NCBI GenBank assembly: GCA_033764095.1
Contig: JANRJF010000115.1
Coordinates: 1-21,977, forward strand
From: JBDTMT01 sp033764095
Lineage (GTDB): Bacteria > Desulfobacterota > Binatia > HRBIN30 > CADEER01
Length of the DNA: 21,977 nucleotides
Direction: 5' to 3'
The notes under the pieces were generated by a model. It saw only the letters and a list, made by a program, of their open reading frames with translations. It was not told the DNA's origin and made no database searches. Positions 14,262 through 21,121 of this stretch are shown in pieces; positions within the stretch are counted from its first letter, which is position 1; the number at the start of each line of letters is the position of its first letter. The position numbers were made by a program, and so were the translations under genes.

Positions 14262-14298
14262 CGTTCGTCGTCAGCGCCGGTGCGCGCGACGACGAACG
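14262..14298. terminator. Perfect 11-pair hairpin between the MaoC and aminotransferase genes
   Basis: CGTTCGTCGTC (14262-14272) is the exact reverse complement of GACGACGAACG (14288-14298), with a 15-base loop. On the minus strand it lies 22 bases after the MaoC stop and about 30 bases before the aminotransferase start, so it could end the MaoC transcript or be an intercistronic structure. No T-run follows. Confidence 0.45.
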
Positions 14299-14320
14299 CA
14301 GCGCGACGAACCGGGGTGAC

Positions 14321-14803
14321 TCAGCGCTTCACCGGCGGGTGGTAGAGCACCAGCATCGTGTAGGTGAGGGCGGGGCGGTCGTCGCTGCCGACGACGTGCA
14401 CGGCGAGCTCCGACGTGACCTGCGTGCCCTTCGGCTTCGCCTCGACGGCGACCAGGCGGGTGCGGGCGTGCACCTTGGCGCCGGCCGGCACCGGGCTGAC
14501 GAAGCGCAGCTTGTCGGAGCCGTAGTTGGTGGCGTTGCCGTAGCCGACGATCTTGTGATCCGAGGCGGGGCGCAGCGTCGGCACCAGGCTGAGGGTGAGG
14601 AAGCCGTGCGCGATGGTCGTCTTGAAGGGACTCTCCTTCTTGGCGCGCTCGACGTCGACATGGATCCACTGGTGGTCGCCGGTCAGCTCGGCGAACTTGT
14701 TGATCATCTCCTGCGTGACCTCGACCTCGGGGCCCCAGGCGCCGAAGGTCTCGCTGACCTTGCCGCGCAGCGTGTCGATGTCGTCGAAGCGGATCTCCTG
14801 CAT
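14321..14803 (-). CDS. MaoC-type (R)-specific enoyl-CoA hydratase
   Basis: A 160-residue hot-dog-fold hydratase. The diagnostic motif is GDHQWIHVDVERAKKESPF followed by TIAHGFLTLSL; Asp43 and His48 form the D-x4-H catalytic pair of (R)-hydratases. Such enzymes add water to trans-2-enoyl-CoA to give (R)-3-hydroxyacyl-CoA, linking fatty-acid breakdown to other pathways; single-domain members can also act on branched or aromatic acyl-CoAs. The C-terminal part (SDKLRFVSPVPAGAKVHART) is the usual second half. The start is very well supported by GGGGAGGAGC ending 2 bases before the ATG at 14803. The gene stands between two inverted repeats, so it may be transcribed alone. Cytoplasmic. Confidence 0.93.
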   Translation of the reverse strand: MQEIRFDDIDTLRGKVSETFGAWGPEVEVTQEMINKFAELTGDHQWIHVDVERAKKESPFKTTIAHGFLTLSLVPTLRPASDHKIVGYGNATNYGSDKLRFVSPVPAGAKVHARTRLVAVEAKPKGTQVTSELAVHVVGSDDRPALTYTMLVLYHPPVKR

Positions 14804-14906
14804 GTGCTCCTCCCCTGTCTGGATGACGCCGGGCCAACGCCCGACCCCTGGTCCCTAGTATGCGAGGTAGCGCGTGTCCACGGGCCGGAGGATCGACCAG
14901 CACGAC

Positions 14907-14948
14907 ACCAAGGCCACCAAGAAAGAATCACGGCTTGGTGCCCTTGGT
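14907..14948. repeat. ACCAAGG / CTTGGTG palindromic intergenic repeat
   Basis: ACCAAGGCCACCAAG (14907-14921) and CTTGGTGCCCTTGGT (14934-14948) are inverted copies with a single mismatch and a 12-base loop. Each arm is itself a tandem of an ACCAAG-type hexamer with period 9. It lies just after the aroD stop on the minus strand and before the MaoC start, where it could terminate the aroD transcript. The style is that of dispersed 'CTTGGTG...CTTGGTG' intergenic repeats. Confidence 0.7.
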
Positions 14949-14959
14949 GCCCGTGGCGG

Positions 14960-15682
14960 TCAGTCTCCGCGCGCCGGATGCGCCGCCGCGAACGACGGCG
15001 AGTAGTGGCGCAGCGAGTCGTACAGGTCGGCGAGCGCCAGCTGGCCGGGCGCGGTGGGCTCGCCGACGAAGGAGTAGGTGAGCAGCGAGCCGACCAGCGG
15101 AAAAAAGACGCGTGATGCGGCGCCCTCGGCGCCCATGCCGATGACGATGCGTGGCGGCCCGTCGGCGCGCAGCAGGTCGCACAGGCGGGCGAGGTCGTCG
15201 GGGCCGTGCGCCGCCGCGGCGATCTTCACCACGTCGCCGTGGTCGCTGCCCTGGCGCAGGACGGCGCGCAGCGTCGCGTCGTCGGCGGTGCGGTCGAAGT
15301 CGTGGTAGGAGACGATCGCCAGACGCTCGTGCCGGCGCGCCAGGGCGACGGTCTCGTCGCACAGCGGCGAGCGCAGCTCGATGTCGAGCCCGTCCACCAG
15401 CGGCGCGACCGCGGCGTAGAGGGCGCGGCGGGTGGGGTCGTCGAGCCCGCCGGCGCCGCCCTCGCTGGTGGCGCGCACGGTGGCGAGCAGCGGCTTGCCG
15501 AGCGCGCGCGCCGCCCGGCAGGCCGCGGTGACGTGCGCGACGTCGCGATGCACGAACTGGTCGATGCGCAGCTCGATGCAGTCGGCCAGCGCCACCCACG
15601 CCGGCTCGTCGAGCGCCGCGTCGGTGATCGCGACGGCGATGTGCGGCGTCGCGTCGAGGACCAGGTCGCCGAGCCGGATCAT
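14960..15682 (-). CDS. aroD: Type I 3-dehydroquinate dehydratase
   Basis: A 240-residue enzyme of the shikimate pathway, converting 3-dehydroquinate to 3-dehydroshikimate by Schiff-base chemistry. The visible signature is IELRID (the Glu/Arg substrate region), SYHDF with catalytic His127, VVKIAAAA with Schiff-base Lys153 (spacing of 26 residues, as expected), GMGAEGAASR with the carboxylate-binding Arg, and the APGQL loop. I use the ATG at 15682 (MIRLGDLVLD); an upstream start at 15715 would add an uncharacteristic MSWWLSCELRR peptide that overlaps the neighbouring repeat. The protein is complete. No other aro gene is adjacent. Cytoplasmic. Confidence 0.92.
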   Translation of the reverse strand: MIRLGDLVLDATPHIAVAITDAALDEPAWVALADCIELRIDQFVHRDVAHVTAACRAARALGKPLLATVRATSEGGAGGLDDPTRRALYAAVAPLVDGLDIELRSPLCDETVALARRHERLAIVSYHDFDRTADDATLRAVLRQGSDHGDVVKIAAAAHGPDDLARLCDLLRADGPPRIVIGMGAEGAASRVFFPLVGSLLTYSFVGEPTAPGQLALADLYDSLRHYSPSFAAAHPARGD

Positions 15683-15699
15683 GCGCCGAAGCTCGCACG

Positions 15700-15753
15700 A
15701 CAACCACCACGACACAACGGCGAGTGTCTTGGGGTCTTCGTGCCTTTGTGGTT
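15700..15753. repeat. Degenerate ACCACGACAC / GTGTCTTGG intergenic repeat
   Basis: ACAACCACCACGACAC (15700-15715) is a partial inverted match to the T/G-rich segment 15725-15753, which reads GTGTCTTGGGG, TCTTCGTGCC and TTTGTGGTT. It resembles the 14907-14948 element in composition and in filling the gap between minus-strand genes. It runs into the stop codon (TAA, 15754-15752) of the amidohydrolase, so that gene's last codons border or derive from it. Confidence 0.5.
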
Positions 15754-17446
15754 ATGGCGCGCTCACTACCCGTCCGGCGTATGTTGCGAGCACGCCGACC
15801 GACTCGAGGCGTTCGACCGGCACCCGCAGCAGGTCCTCGCTCATCACCACCGCATCCGCCCGCGCCCCAGGCGTCAGCTGCCCGATCTCGCCGGCCAGGC
15901 CGAGGGTGGCGGCGCCGCCGCGCGTGAACATGCGCAGGGCGTCCGCCACGCCGATCGCCTGGTCGGCGCCGAGCCGTCCGCCGGCGGCGTCGCGGCGGCT
16001 GACCGCGGTGGCGATGGCGGCGCGCACGTCGAAGCTGAACACCGGCGCATCCGAGCTGGCGGCGAGATGCAGGCCGGCGTCCAGCATCTGCCGGTGCGCC
16101 TGGTAGACGAGGCCGGGCGGCAGGCCGGTCTCGCGCAGCAGCGCGCCGGTGTCGCGCAACTGGATCGGCTGCACGACGACGTGCGCGCCGAGGTCGACGG
16201 CGCGGCGCAGCAGCGGCGCGTCGAGGAAGAAGAAGTGGTCGATGCGCGGCGGGCGGCTGCCGCGGTGCGCGGCGGCCAGCGCGTCCAGCGCCTGCGCCAC
16301 CGCCTCGTTGCCGGCGGCGTGGATGCCGACGCCATGGCCGAGCCCGCAGGCCTGCCGCACCAGCGCCTGCAGCGCCTCGTCGTCGTAGTAGAGCAGGCCG
16401 GTGTGCAGGCGGCGGTCGGGCCCGAGGTGGGCCGGCTGCGCCGCCGCCAGCCGCCACGGGGTCAGCGAGCGCGCGCGCAGGCTGCGCGCCAGCATCGCGG
16501 CGAACTGGCGGATGGCGTCGCGCAGCGTGATGCACACGGCGCAGCGCGTGCCGCCGTCGGTGAACAGCTTGAGCGGGCCGCGCCGCAGGCGGCCGTCGCG
16601 CCACTGCGGGTCGACGCCGTCGGCGCGCGGGTCGGGCACCGCGAACATGTTCTCCGCCAGCGGCATCATCGTCACGCCGACCGCCAGCTCGCCGCGTCGC
16701 TGCCACTCGCGATACAGCGCCTCCATCGAGGCGGGCACCGCGGCGTCGCAGACGTGCGTGATGCCGGCTGCGAGCACGCGCTGCTGATAGGCGTTGGCGG
16801 GGGCGAACCAGCCCTCGCGGTCGCGCGCGATCAGCGCCTGTCGCGCCACCGCCTCGGCGTGGCCGAAGCAGCGCTCCGCTACCCGCCCGTCCGGCTCGCC
16901 GCCGCGCCGACGGCCCATGCTGCCGCCGGGCGGATCGGTGCGCGTGGTGTCGAGGCCGGCGCGGCGCAGGCCGAGCGAGTTGAGCACCCCCTCGTGGTAG
17001 GTGAAGTGGACGAGGAGCAGTGGATGGCGCGGCGCCGCCTGGTCGAGCTCGTCGCGGTCGGGCGTGCGCCGCTCGGCCAGGTTGTGCTCGTTGAGGCCGA
17101 CCAGCACGAGCCACTCGCCCTCCGGCACGCGCGCCGCCTCGCGCCGCACGATCGCCAGCACGTCGGCGAGCGAACGGCAGGGCGGGCAGCGCACTTCGGC
17201 GAAGCCGGCATAGGTGGCGGCGAAGCAGAAGTGGTGGTGCGCGTCGATGAAGCCCGGGTACACCGCCGCGCCGCGCAGGTCGCGCTCCTCGGCGTTGGGC
17301 GTCGCCGCGCGCACCGTGTCCAGACTGCCGGTCGCCGTGACCCAGCCGCCGGCGAATCCCACCGCCTCGGCGACTGTTCCGGCGTCGTCGAAGCTGTGCA
17401 CCGTCGCGTTGTGCAGGATGAGGCGGTCGAAGCTGGTGAGCGGCAC
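15752..17446 (-). CDS. YtcJ-type amidohydrolase (metal-dependent hydrolase)
   Basis: A 564-residue enzyme from a GTG at 17446 (VPLTSFDRLILHNATV). An in-frame TTG at 17476 would add ten residues that lie inside the palindromic repeat and is less likely. The amidohydrolase features are in order: an N-terminal small beta-domain, YPGFIDAHHH with metal ligands in His70-His72, LKLFTDGG in the place of the usual K-x-F-x-DG box, HAAGNEAV, RIDHFFF, SSDAPV and a C-terminal LAGEIGQLTPGARADAVV strand. YtcJ-like proteins hydrolyse amide or ester bonds in small molecules, but most have no proven substrate. The frame is intact and length is typical (about 550). It is divergent from the GT39-like gene. No signal peptide; cytoplasmic. 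Confidence 0.88.
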   Translation of the reverse strand: MPLTSFDRLILHNATVHSFDDAGTVAEAVGFAGGWVTATGSLDTVRAATPNAEERDLRGAAVYPGFIDAHHHFCFAATYAGFAEVRCPPCRSLADVLAIVRREAARVPEGEWLVLVGLNEHNLAERRTPDRDELDQAAPRHPLLLVHFTYHEGVLNSLGLRRAGLDTTRTDPPGGSMGRRRGGEPDGRVAERCFGHAEAVARQALIARDREGWFAPANAYQQRVLAAGITHVCDAAVPASMEALYREWQRRGELAVGVTMMPLAENMFAVPDPRADGVDPQWRDGRLRRGPLKLFTDGGTRCAVCITLRDAIRQFAAMLARSLRARSLTPWRLAAAQPAHLGPDRRLHTGLLYYDDEALQALVRQACGLGHGVGIHAAGNEAVAQALDALAAAHRGSRPPRIDHFFFLDAPLLRRAVDLGAHVVVQPIQLRDTGALLRETGLPPGLVYQAHRQMLDAGLHLAASSDAPVFSFDVRAAIATAVSRRDAAGGRLGADQAIGVADALRMFTRGGAATLGLAGEIGQLTPGARADAVVMSEDLLRVPVERLESVGVLATYAGRVVSAP

Positions 17447-17468
17447 GCGCAGCTTGTAGCGCAGAACA

Positions 17469-17562
17469 GGATTCAACGCAGAGACGCGGAGGCGCCGAGG
17501 GCACCGAGAGTCAGATGCCGTTCTCCGCGCTCTCGGCGTCTCTGCGCCGCTGCGCTGAATTC
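17469..17562. repeat. Long imperfect palindrome of the CGCAGAGACGC type
   Basis: The 42-base arms 17469-17510 and 17521-17562 are inverted copies matching at about 32 of 42 positions, with a 10-base loop. Each arm contains GCAGAGACGC-like units (GCAGAGACGCGGAGGCGCC on the left; TCTCGGCGTCTCTGCGCC on the right). It sits between two divergent genes, so a role as a transcription terminator is unlikely. It looks like a dispersed palindromic element and may form a cruciform or a long RNA hairpin. The left arm touches the alternative start of the amidohydrolase. Confidence 0.75.
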
Positions 17563-17609
17563 GCCGCCGCCTAGACTTGGCCCGCCACCGCCGGTAACTA
17601 CACCGCCCT

Positions 17610-20276
17610 GTGATCTCGAAACGGCTGTTCTGGATCGCGCTGTTGGCGATCACGCTGGGCGCGGCGGTGGTGCGCGTCGTCGGGCTGCAGACCCTGCCGC
17701 CGGGGCTGTTCTGCGACGAGGCCGGGCTCGGCTACAACGCCTACCTGATCGGGCATACGGGCCGCGACGAGAACAACGAGCTGCTGCCGCTCTACGTCTG
17801 GTCGTTCGGGGTCAGCTACAAGAATCCGCTCTTCATCTATACCGCGACCATTCCGGTGGCGCTGTTCGGGCTGAGCGAGTTCAGCGTCCGCGTCACCTCG
17901 GCCTTCTTCGGCGTGCTCGCCGTGCTCGGCATCGGGCTGCTCGGGCGCCTGGCCTTCGGCACCGCCGGCGGGCTGCTGGCGGCGCTGCTGCTCGCCGTGG
18001 TGCCGTGGCACGTCCACTTCAGCCGCATCGCCTACGAGCTGATCGCCTTTCCGACCGTGTTCTTCTTCGCCTTCGCCGCGCTGGCCGCCGGCGTACGCGG
18101 GCGGCCGCGCTGGCTGCTGCTCGCCGGACCGTTGTTCTCGCTCTGCTTCTACGCGTACGTGCCGTCGAAGCTGTTCGTGCCGTTGTTCCTGCTCGCCGCG
18201 CTGCTGATCTACGGCCGCAAGCTGTGGGCGGTGAAGGGCACGGTGGCGCTGGCAGTGATCCTGATGATCATCACCGCGGTGCCGGTGCTGGTCTTCGACC
18301 TGCAGCACCGCGACCGCTCGCAGCAGTACTTCAGCCGCACCACGACGTTGAACCCGGAGCAGTCGATCGGGGACAACGCGCGCCGCGTCTGGGACCAGTA
18401 CCAGCGCTTCTACTCGCGCAGCTTCCTGTTCGAGCGCGGCGACCCGCTGCCGCGCCACGCCGTGCCGCAGTTCGGCGAGCTCTACTGGACCTTCCTGCCG
18501 CTGCTGGCGCTCGGCGCGCTGTGGTGCCTGTGGCCCCGCCATCCGGAGGGCAAGCTGTTCCTCTGGTGGCTGCTGATCTACCCGCTCGCGCCGGCGATGA
18601 TGAACGAGGCGCCGAGCGCCTCGCGCGGCTTCATCGGCGTCGGCGCCTTCGTGCTGATCGCCGCCGCCGGCGCGGTGCTGGTGCTCGACGTGTTGGGCTG
18701 GCTGCTGCGGCGCTGGCCGCGCGCCGCCACCGGGCTGCAGGCCGCCGCGGTGGCGGGGTTGGTGGCGGTGCTGGGGCGCGACGCCTGGGCCTACGCCGAC
18801 GCCTACCGCAACAGCTATCCGGCCTTCGCCGCCGCCGAGTTCCAGTACGGCTATCGCGAGGCGATCGAGTTCATGGAGGCGCAGCGCGGCAAGTACGACC
18901 TGCTGCTGCTCACCGCCAATCGCGTCAACATGCCGCAGATCTTCACCGCCTTCTACAACACCGAGCGGCCCGGCGGCGTGCAGCGGCGCGGCGAGAACGG
19001 CTATCTGATCATCGATCCGGCCGAGTACGACCGCTACCACATGAACCAGCGCATCCTCGCCGCGCTGCGCGAGGACGACCTGCGGCTGTTCGACGACTAC
19101 ACCGAGCTGCACCGCGTCGTGCGGCCCGGCGGCGAGCTGGAGTACAGCATCGCCGAGGTGCGCAGCCGCAAGCGCTTCATCCGCGAGTGGCAGGTGCTCG
19201 GTCCGTTCGACAACAGCGGCGGCAAGGGTGTCGGACAGGCGTTCATCCAACCGTCGGATGCCGAGGTGCGGACGGTGCAGAGCGTCTGGGGGCCGACCTC
19301 GTGGCGGCGCTTCATGCCGCAGTTCGTGCGCGTCGACCTCAACGCTGCCTTCCGCCAGCGCGGCGAGGCGGCCGGCAAGCCGGTCGAGTGGCTGTGCGCC
19401 TATGCCACCACGCAGGTCGAAGCCGCCGCGCCGCGCCACGCGCTGCTGGAAGTCGGCGCCGCCGGCATGCCGATCCAGGCGTGGGTCAACGGCCGCCCGC
19501 TCACCGAGCGCATGGTGCCGATCAGCCAGGCGCAGAAGTGGCCGGTGTCGCTGCAGGCGGGCACCAACCAGGTGCTGCTGAAGGTGTGCAAGAACACCGG
19601 CGACTGGTGGTTCACCGCGCGCCTCACCGACGACGCCGGCAAGGACCTCACCGACATCACGCTGCGCCCGGCGGTGGCGGAGCCGACCGCCAGCGGCACC
19701 CCGCAGGTGCCGACCCAGCAGGTCGACGGCTTCGGCGCGCCGCTGCGCTCCAGCCGCCGCTCCGACCTCTACGCCGATTATCGCGGCGACGCACCCGCCT
19801 GGTGGGAGGCGTTGGAGGATGCCGGCGGCGAGGTGGTGTGGCAGACCGATCCGCTGCCGGCGCAGGCGCCGACGGTGTTCGACTTCACCGCCATGGTCAG
19901 CGAGCAGCCCGGCACCGCCGAGCTGTGGGTGAACGGGCAGTTCGCGCTCAGCTTCCCGACCGGGCGCTTCCGCACTCCGCAGGTGTGGACGCGCGGCCCC
20001 TACGTGCTGCAGTTCCTGCCCGAGGAGCAGGGCAACTTCGTCTCCGGCGCCTGGCGCCTGATCGTCCCGGCCGAGCAGACCACCGCTGGCAGGCCGGTCG
20101 AGCTGCGCGTCGCGCATCGCGACGGCAAGCCGTTCGCGTTCTTCCAGCTCAAGGGCCGCCAGGATACCGCCGAGTTCGAGCAGCTGACGCTGGAGAGCGC
20201 CGCCGCGTTGGTGCCGACTCCGGCGCCGGCGCAGGCCGAGGGGCCGGAGCCGCCGGCCGCCGCGCCGGGAGCCTGA
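17610..20276 (+). CDS. GT39/ArnT-like membrane glycosyltransferase with long soluble C-terminal extension
   Basis: An 888-residue protein from a GTG at 17610; no strong ribosome site is visible. Residues 1-420 are a multi-spanning GT-C glycosyltransferase of the phospholipid-carrier-dependent type. The first external loop carries FCDEAGLGYNAYLIG, where the Asp-Glu pair is the expected catalytic/metal acid, then KNPLFIYTATIPVALFGLSEF and VPWHVHFSRIAYELIAFP, with about ten hydrophobic helices. After the last helix near residue 390 come about 480 soluble residues, probably periplasmic. A mixed alpha/beta part (REAIEFMEAQRGKYDLLLL, about 410-510) is followed by two beta-rich modules, one starting at WQVLGPFDNSGGKG (about 527) and one at VFDFTAMVSEQPGTAELWVNG (about 755). 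These resemble sugar-binding beta-sandwich domains, and a Pro/Ala tail ends the chain. ArnT-like enzymes are usually about 500-600 residues, so the extension is unusual. It probably transfers a sugar from a polyprenyl carrier to an envelope molecule. Confidence 0.85.
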   Translation: MISKRLFWIALLAITLGAAVVRVVGLQTLPPGLFCDEAGLGYNAYLIGHTGRDENNELLPLYVWSFGVSYKNPLFIYTATIPVALFGLSEFSVRVTSAFFGVLAVLGIGLLGRLAFGTAGGLLAALLLAVVPWHVHFSRIAYELIAFPTVFFFAFAALAAGVRGRPRWLLLAGPLFSLCFYAYVPSKLFVPLFLLAALLIYGRKLWAVKGTVALAVILMIITAVPVLVFDLQHRDRSQQYFSRTTTLNPEQSIGDNARRVWDQYQRFYSRSFLFERGDPLPRHAVPQFGELYWTFLPLLALGALWCLWPRHPEGKLFLWWLLIYPLAPAMMNEAPSASRGFIGVGAFVLIAAAGAVLVLDVLGWLLRRWPRAATGLQAAAVAGLVAVLGRDAWAYADAYRNSYPAFAAAEFQYGYREAIEFMEAQRGKYDLLLLTANRVNMPQIFTAFYNTERPGGVQRRGENGYLIIDPAEYDRYHMNQRILAALREDDLRLFDDYTELHRVVRPGGELEYSIAEVRSRKRFIREWQVLGPFDNSGGKGVGQAFIQPSDAEVRTVQSVWGPTSWRRFMPQFVRVDLNAAFRQRGEAAGKPVEWLCAYATTQVEAAAPRHALLEVGAAGMPIQAWVNGRPLTERMVPISQAQKWPVSLQAGTNQVLLKVCKNTGDWWFTARLTDDAGKDLTDITLRPAVAEPTASGTPQVPTQQVDGFGAPLRSSRRSDLYADYRGDAPAWWEALEDAGGEVVWQTDPLPAQAPTVFDFTAMVSEQPGTAELWVNGQFALSFPTGRFRTPQVWTRGPYVLQFLPEEQGNFVSGAWRLIVPAEQTTAGRPVELRVAHRDGKPFAFFQLKGRQDTAEFEQLTLESAAALVPTPAPAQAEGPEPPAAAPGA

Positions 20277-20307
20277 GCGATGGGGCGCGTGTCTCGGTGG
20301 CGTGCCG

Positions 20308-20325
20308 CGGCGGGTCTGCCCGCCG
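20308..20325 (+). other. Small GC hairpin upstream of the ECF transporter S-component gene
   Basis: CGGCGGG (20308-20314), loop TCTG, CCCGCCG (20319-20325): a perfect 7-pair stem in the 68-base gap between the glycosyltransferase stop and the ATG at 20345. It may be a terminator remnant or leader structure. The gap is too short for a known vitamin riboswitch, and I see none of their conserved boxes. Confidence 0.35.
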
Positions 20326-20344
20326 ACGGCTGACGATCGATTCG

Positions 20345-21121
20345 ATGCGCGACGCGCTGGCCATGTGGCGCAACACGCGGCTCGTCGTGCTGACGGCGAT
20401 GACCGCGTCGCTCTACGCGGCGCTGCTGATCCCGTTCAAGGTGCTGCCGCTGATCCCCGGCGTCACCGAGCTGCGGCCGGGCAACGCCATCCCGGTGGTG
20501 TGCTCGTTTCTCTTCGGCCCGGCGGCGGCGTGGGGGGCGGCGATCGGCAACCTGATCGGCGACTTCTTCGGCGGCATCGGGCCGGGCGACCTGTTCGGCT
20601 TCGCCGGCAACTTTCTCTACGGCTTCCTGCCGTACCACGCCTGGCGCGCGCTCACCGACGCCGATCCACTGCCGCGCTCGCCGGGCGGCTGGATCGCCTT
20701 CGTCGCGGTCGTCGCGCTGGCGGCCGGGCTGTGCGCGCTGACCATCGGCTGGGGCCTCAACCTGTTCGGCTTCGTGCCGTTCGCGCTGCTCGGCAACCTG
20801 ATCTTCATCAACAACTTCCTGATGGCGGTGGTGCTCGCCCCGTTGCTGCTCGCCGCCGTCTACCCGCGCGTCAAGCAGGCCGGCCTGCGCTACGACGACC
20901 TGGTCGCCGCGCCACCGCGGCCCAGCCGGCGCCGCCGCCTCGGCCTGGCGCTGGTCGTGGTCGGCGCACTGGCCGGCTTCCTGATCGGCAACGCCATTTC
21001 CACCGGCCGCCTGGAGATCGCCGCGCTCGCCACCGATCCCGCCGGCACCCGCGCCGCGCAGGTCGGCGTCGGCGTTGCACCGTTCCTCGTCCTGGTGCTG
21101 ATCGGCCTGCTGCTGCTGTGA
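20345..21121 (+). CDS. ECF-type transporter substrate-binding membrane (S) component
   Basis: A 258-residue integral membrane protein from the ATG at 20345; the frame is open far upstream only as the antisense shadow of other genes. About six hydrophobic segments are visible (LVVLTAMTASLYAALLIPF, IPVVCSFLFGPAAAWGAAIG, the GDLFGFAGNFLYGFLPY region, IAFVAVVALAAGLCALTIGW, LIFINNFLMAVVLAPLLLAA and two near the C-terminus). The ELRPGNAIPVVCSFLFGPAAAWG stretch with GNLIGDFFGG is the kind of motif seen in S components, with the Gly/Ala-rich helices that dock on the T component. The substrate is probably a vitamin or cofactor precursor, but I cannot say which. The next gene, an ATPase, overlaps it by GTGA, so the two are translationally coupled; a T component is expected beyond the window. 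It might alternatively be an uncharacterised membrane protein driven by the same ATPase. Confidence 0.7.
   Translation: MRDALAMWRNTRLVVLTAMTASLYAALLIPFKVLPLIPGVTELRPGNAIPVVCSFLFGPAAAWGAAIGNLIGDFFGGIGPGDLFGFAGNFLYGFLPYHAWRALTDADPLPRSPGGWIAFVAVVALAAGLCALTIGWGLNLFGFVPFALLGNLIFINNFLMAVVLAPLLLAAVYPRVKQAGLRYDDLVAAPPRPSRRRRLGLALVVVGALAGFLIGNAISTGRLEIAALATDPAGTRAAQVGVGVAPFLVLVLIGLLLL

Noticed and set aside
17598..20117. 839-codon minus-strand open frame
   Set aside because: Antisense of the glycosyltransferase, with low-complexity His/Arg/Glu/Gln sequence and no recognisable motif.
15206..20276. Upstream part of a 1971-codon plus-strand open frame that ends in the ECF S component
   Set aside because: It is antisense to aroD and the amidohydrolase and out of frame with the glycosyltransferase, with His/Arg/Ala-rich non-protein-like composition. 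Only the part from the ATG at 20345 looks like a real membrane protein.
20277..20344. Vitamin riboswitch ahead of the ECF transporter
   Set aside because: Only 68 bases are available, with one simple hairpin and none of the conserved boxes of the thiamine, cobalamin, FMN or preQ1 classes.
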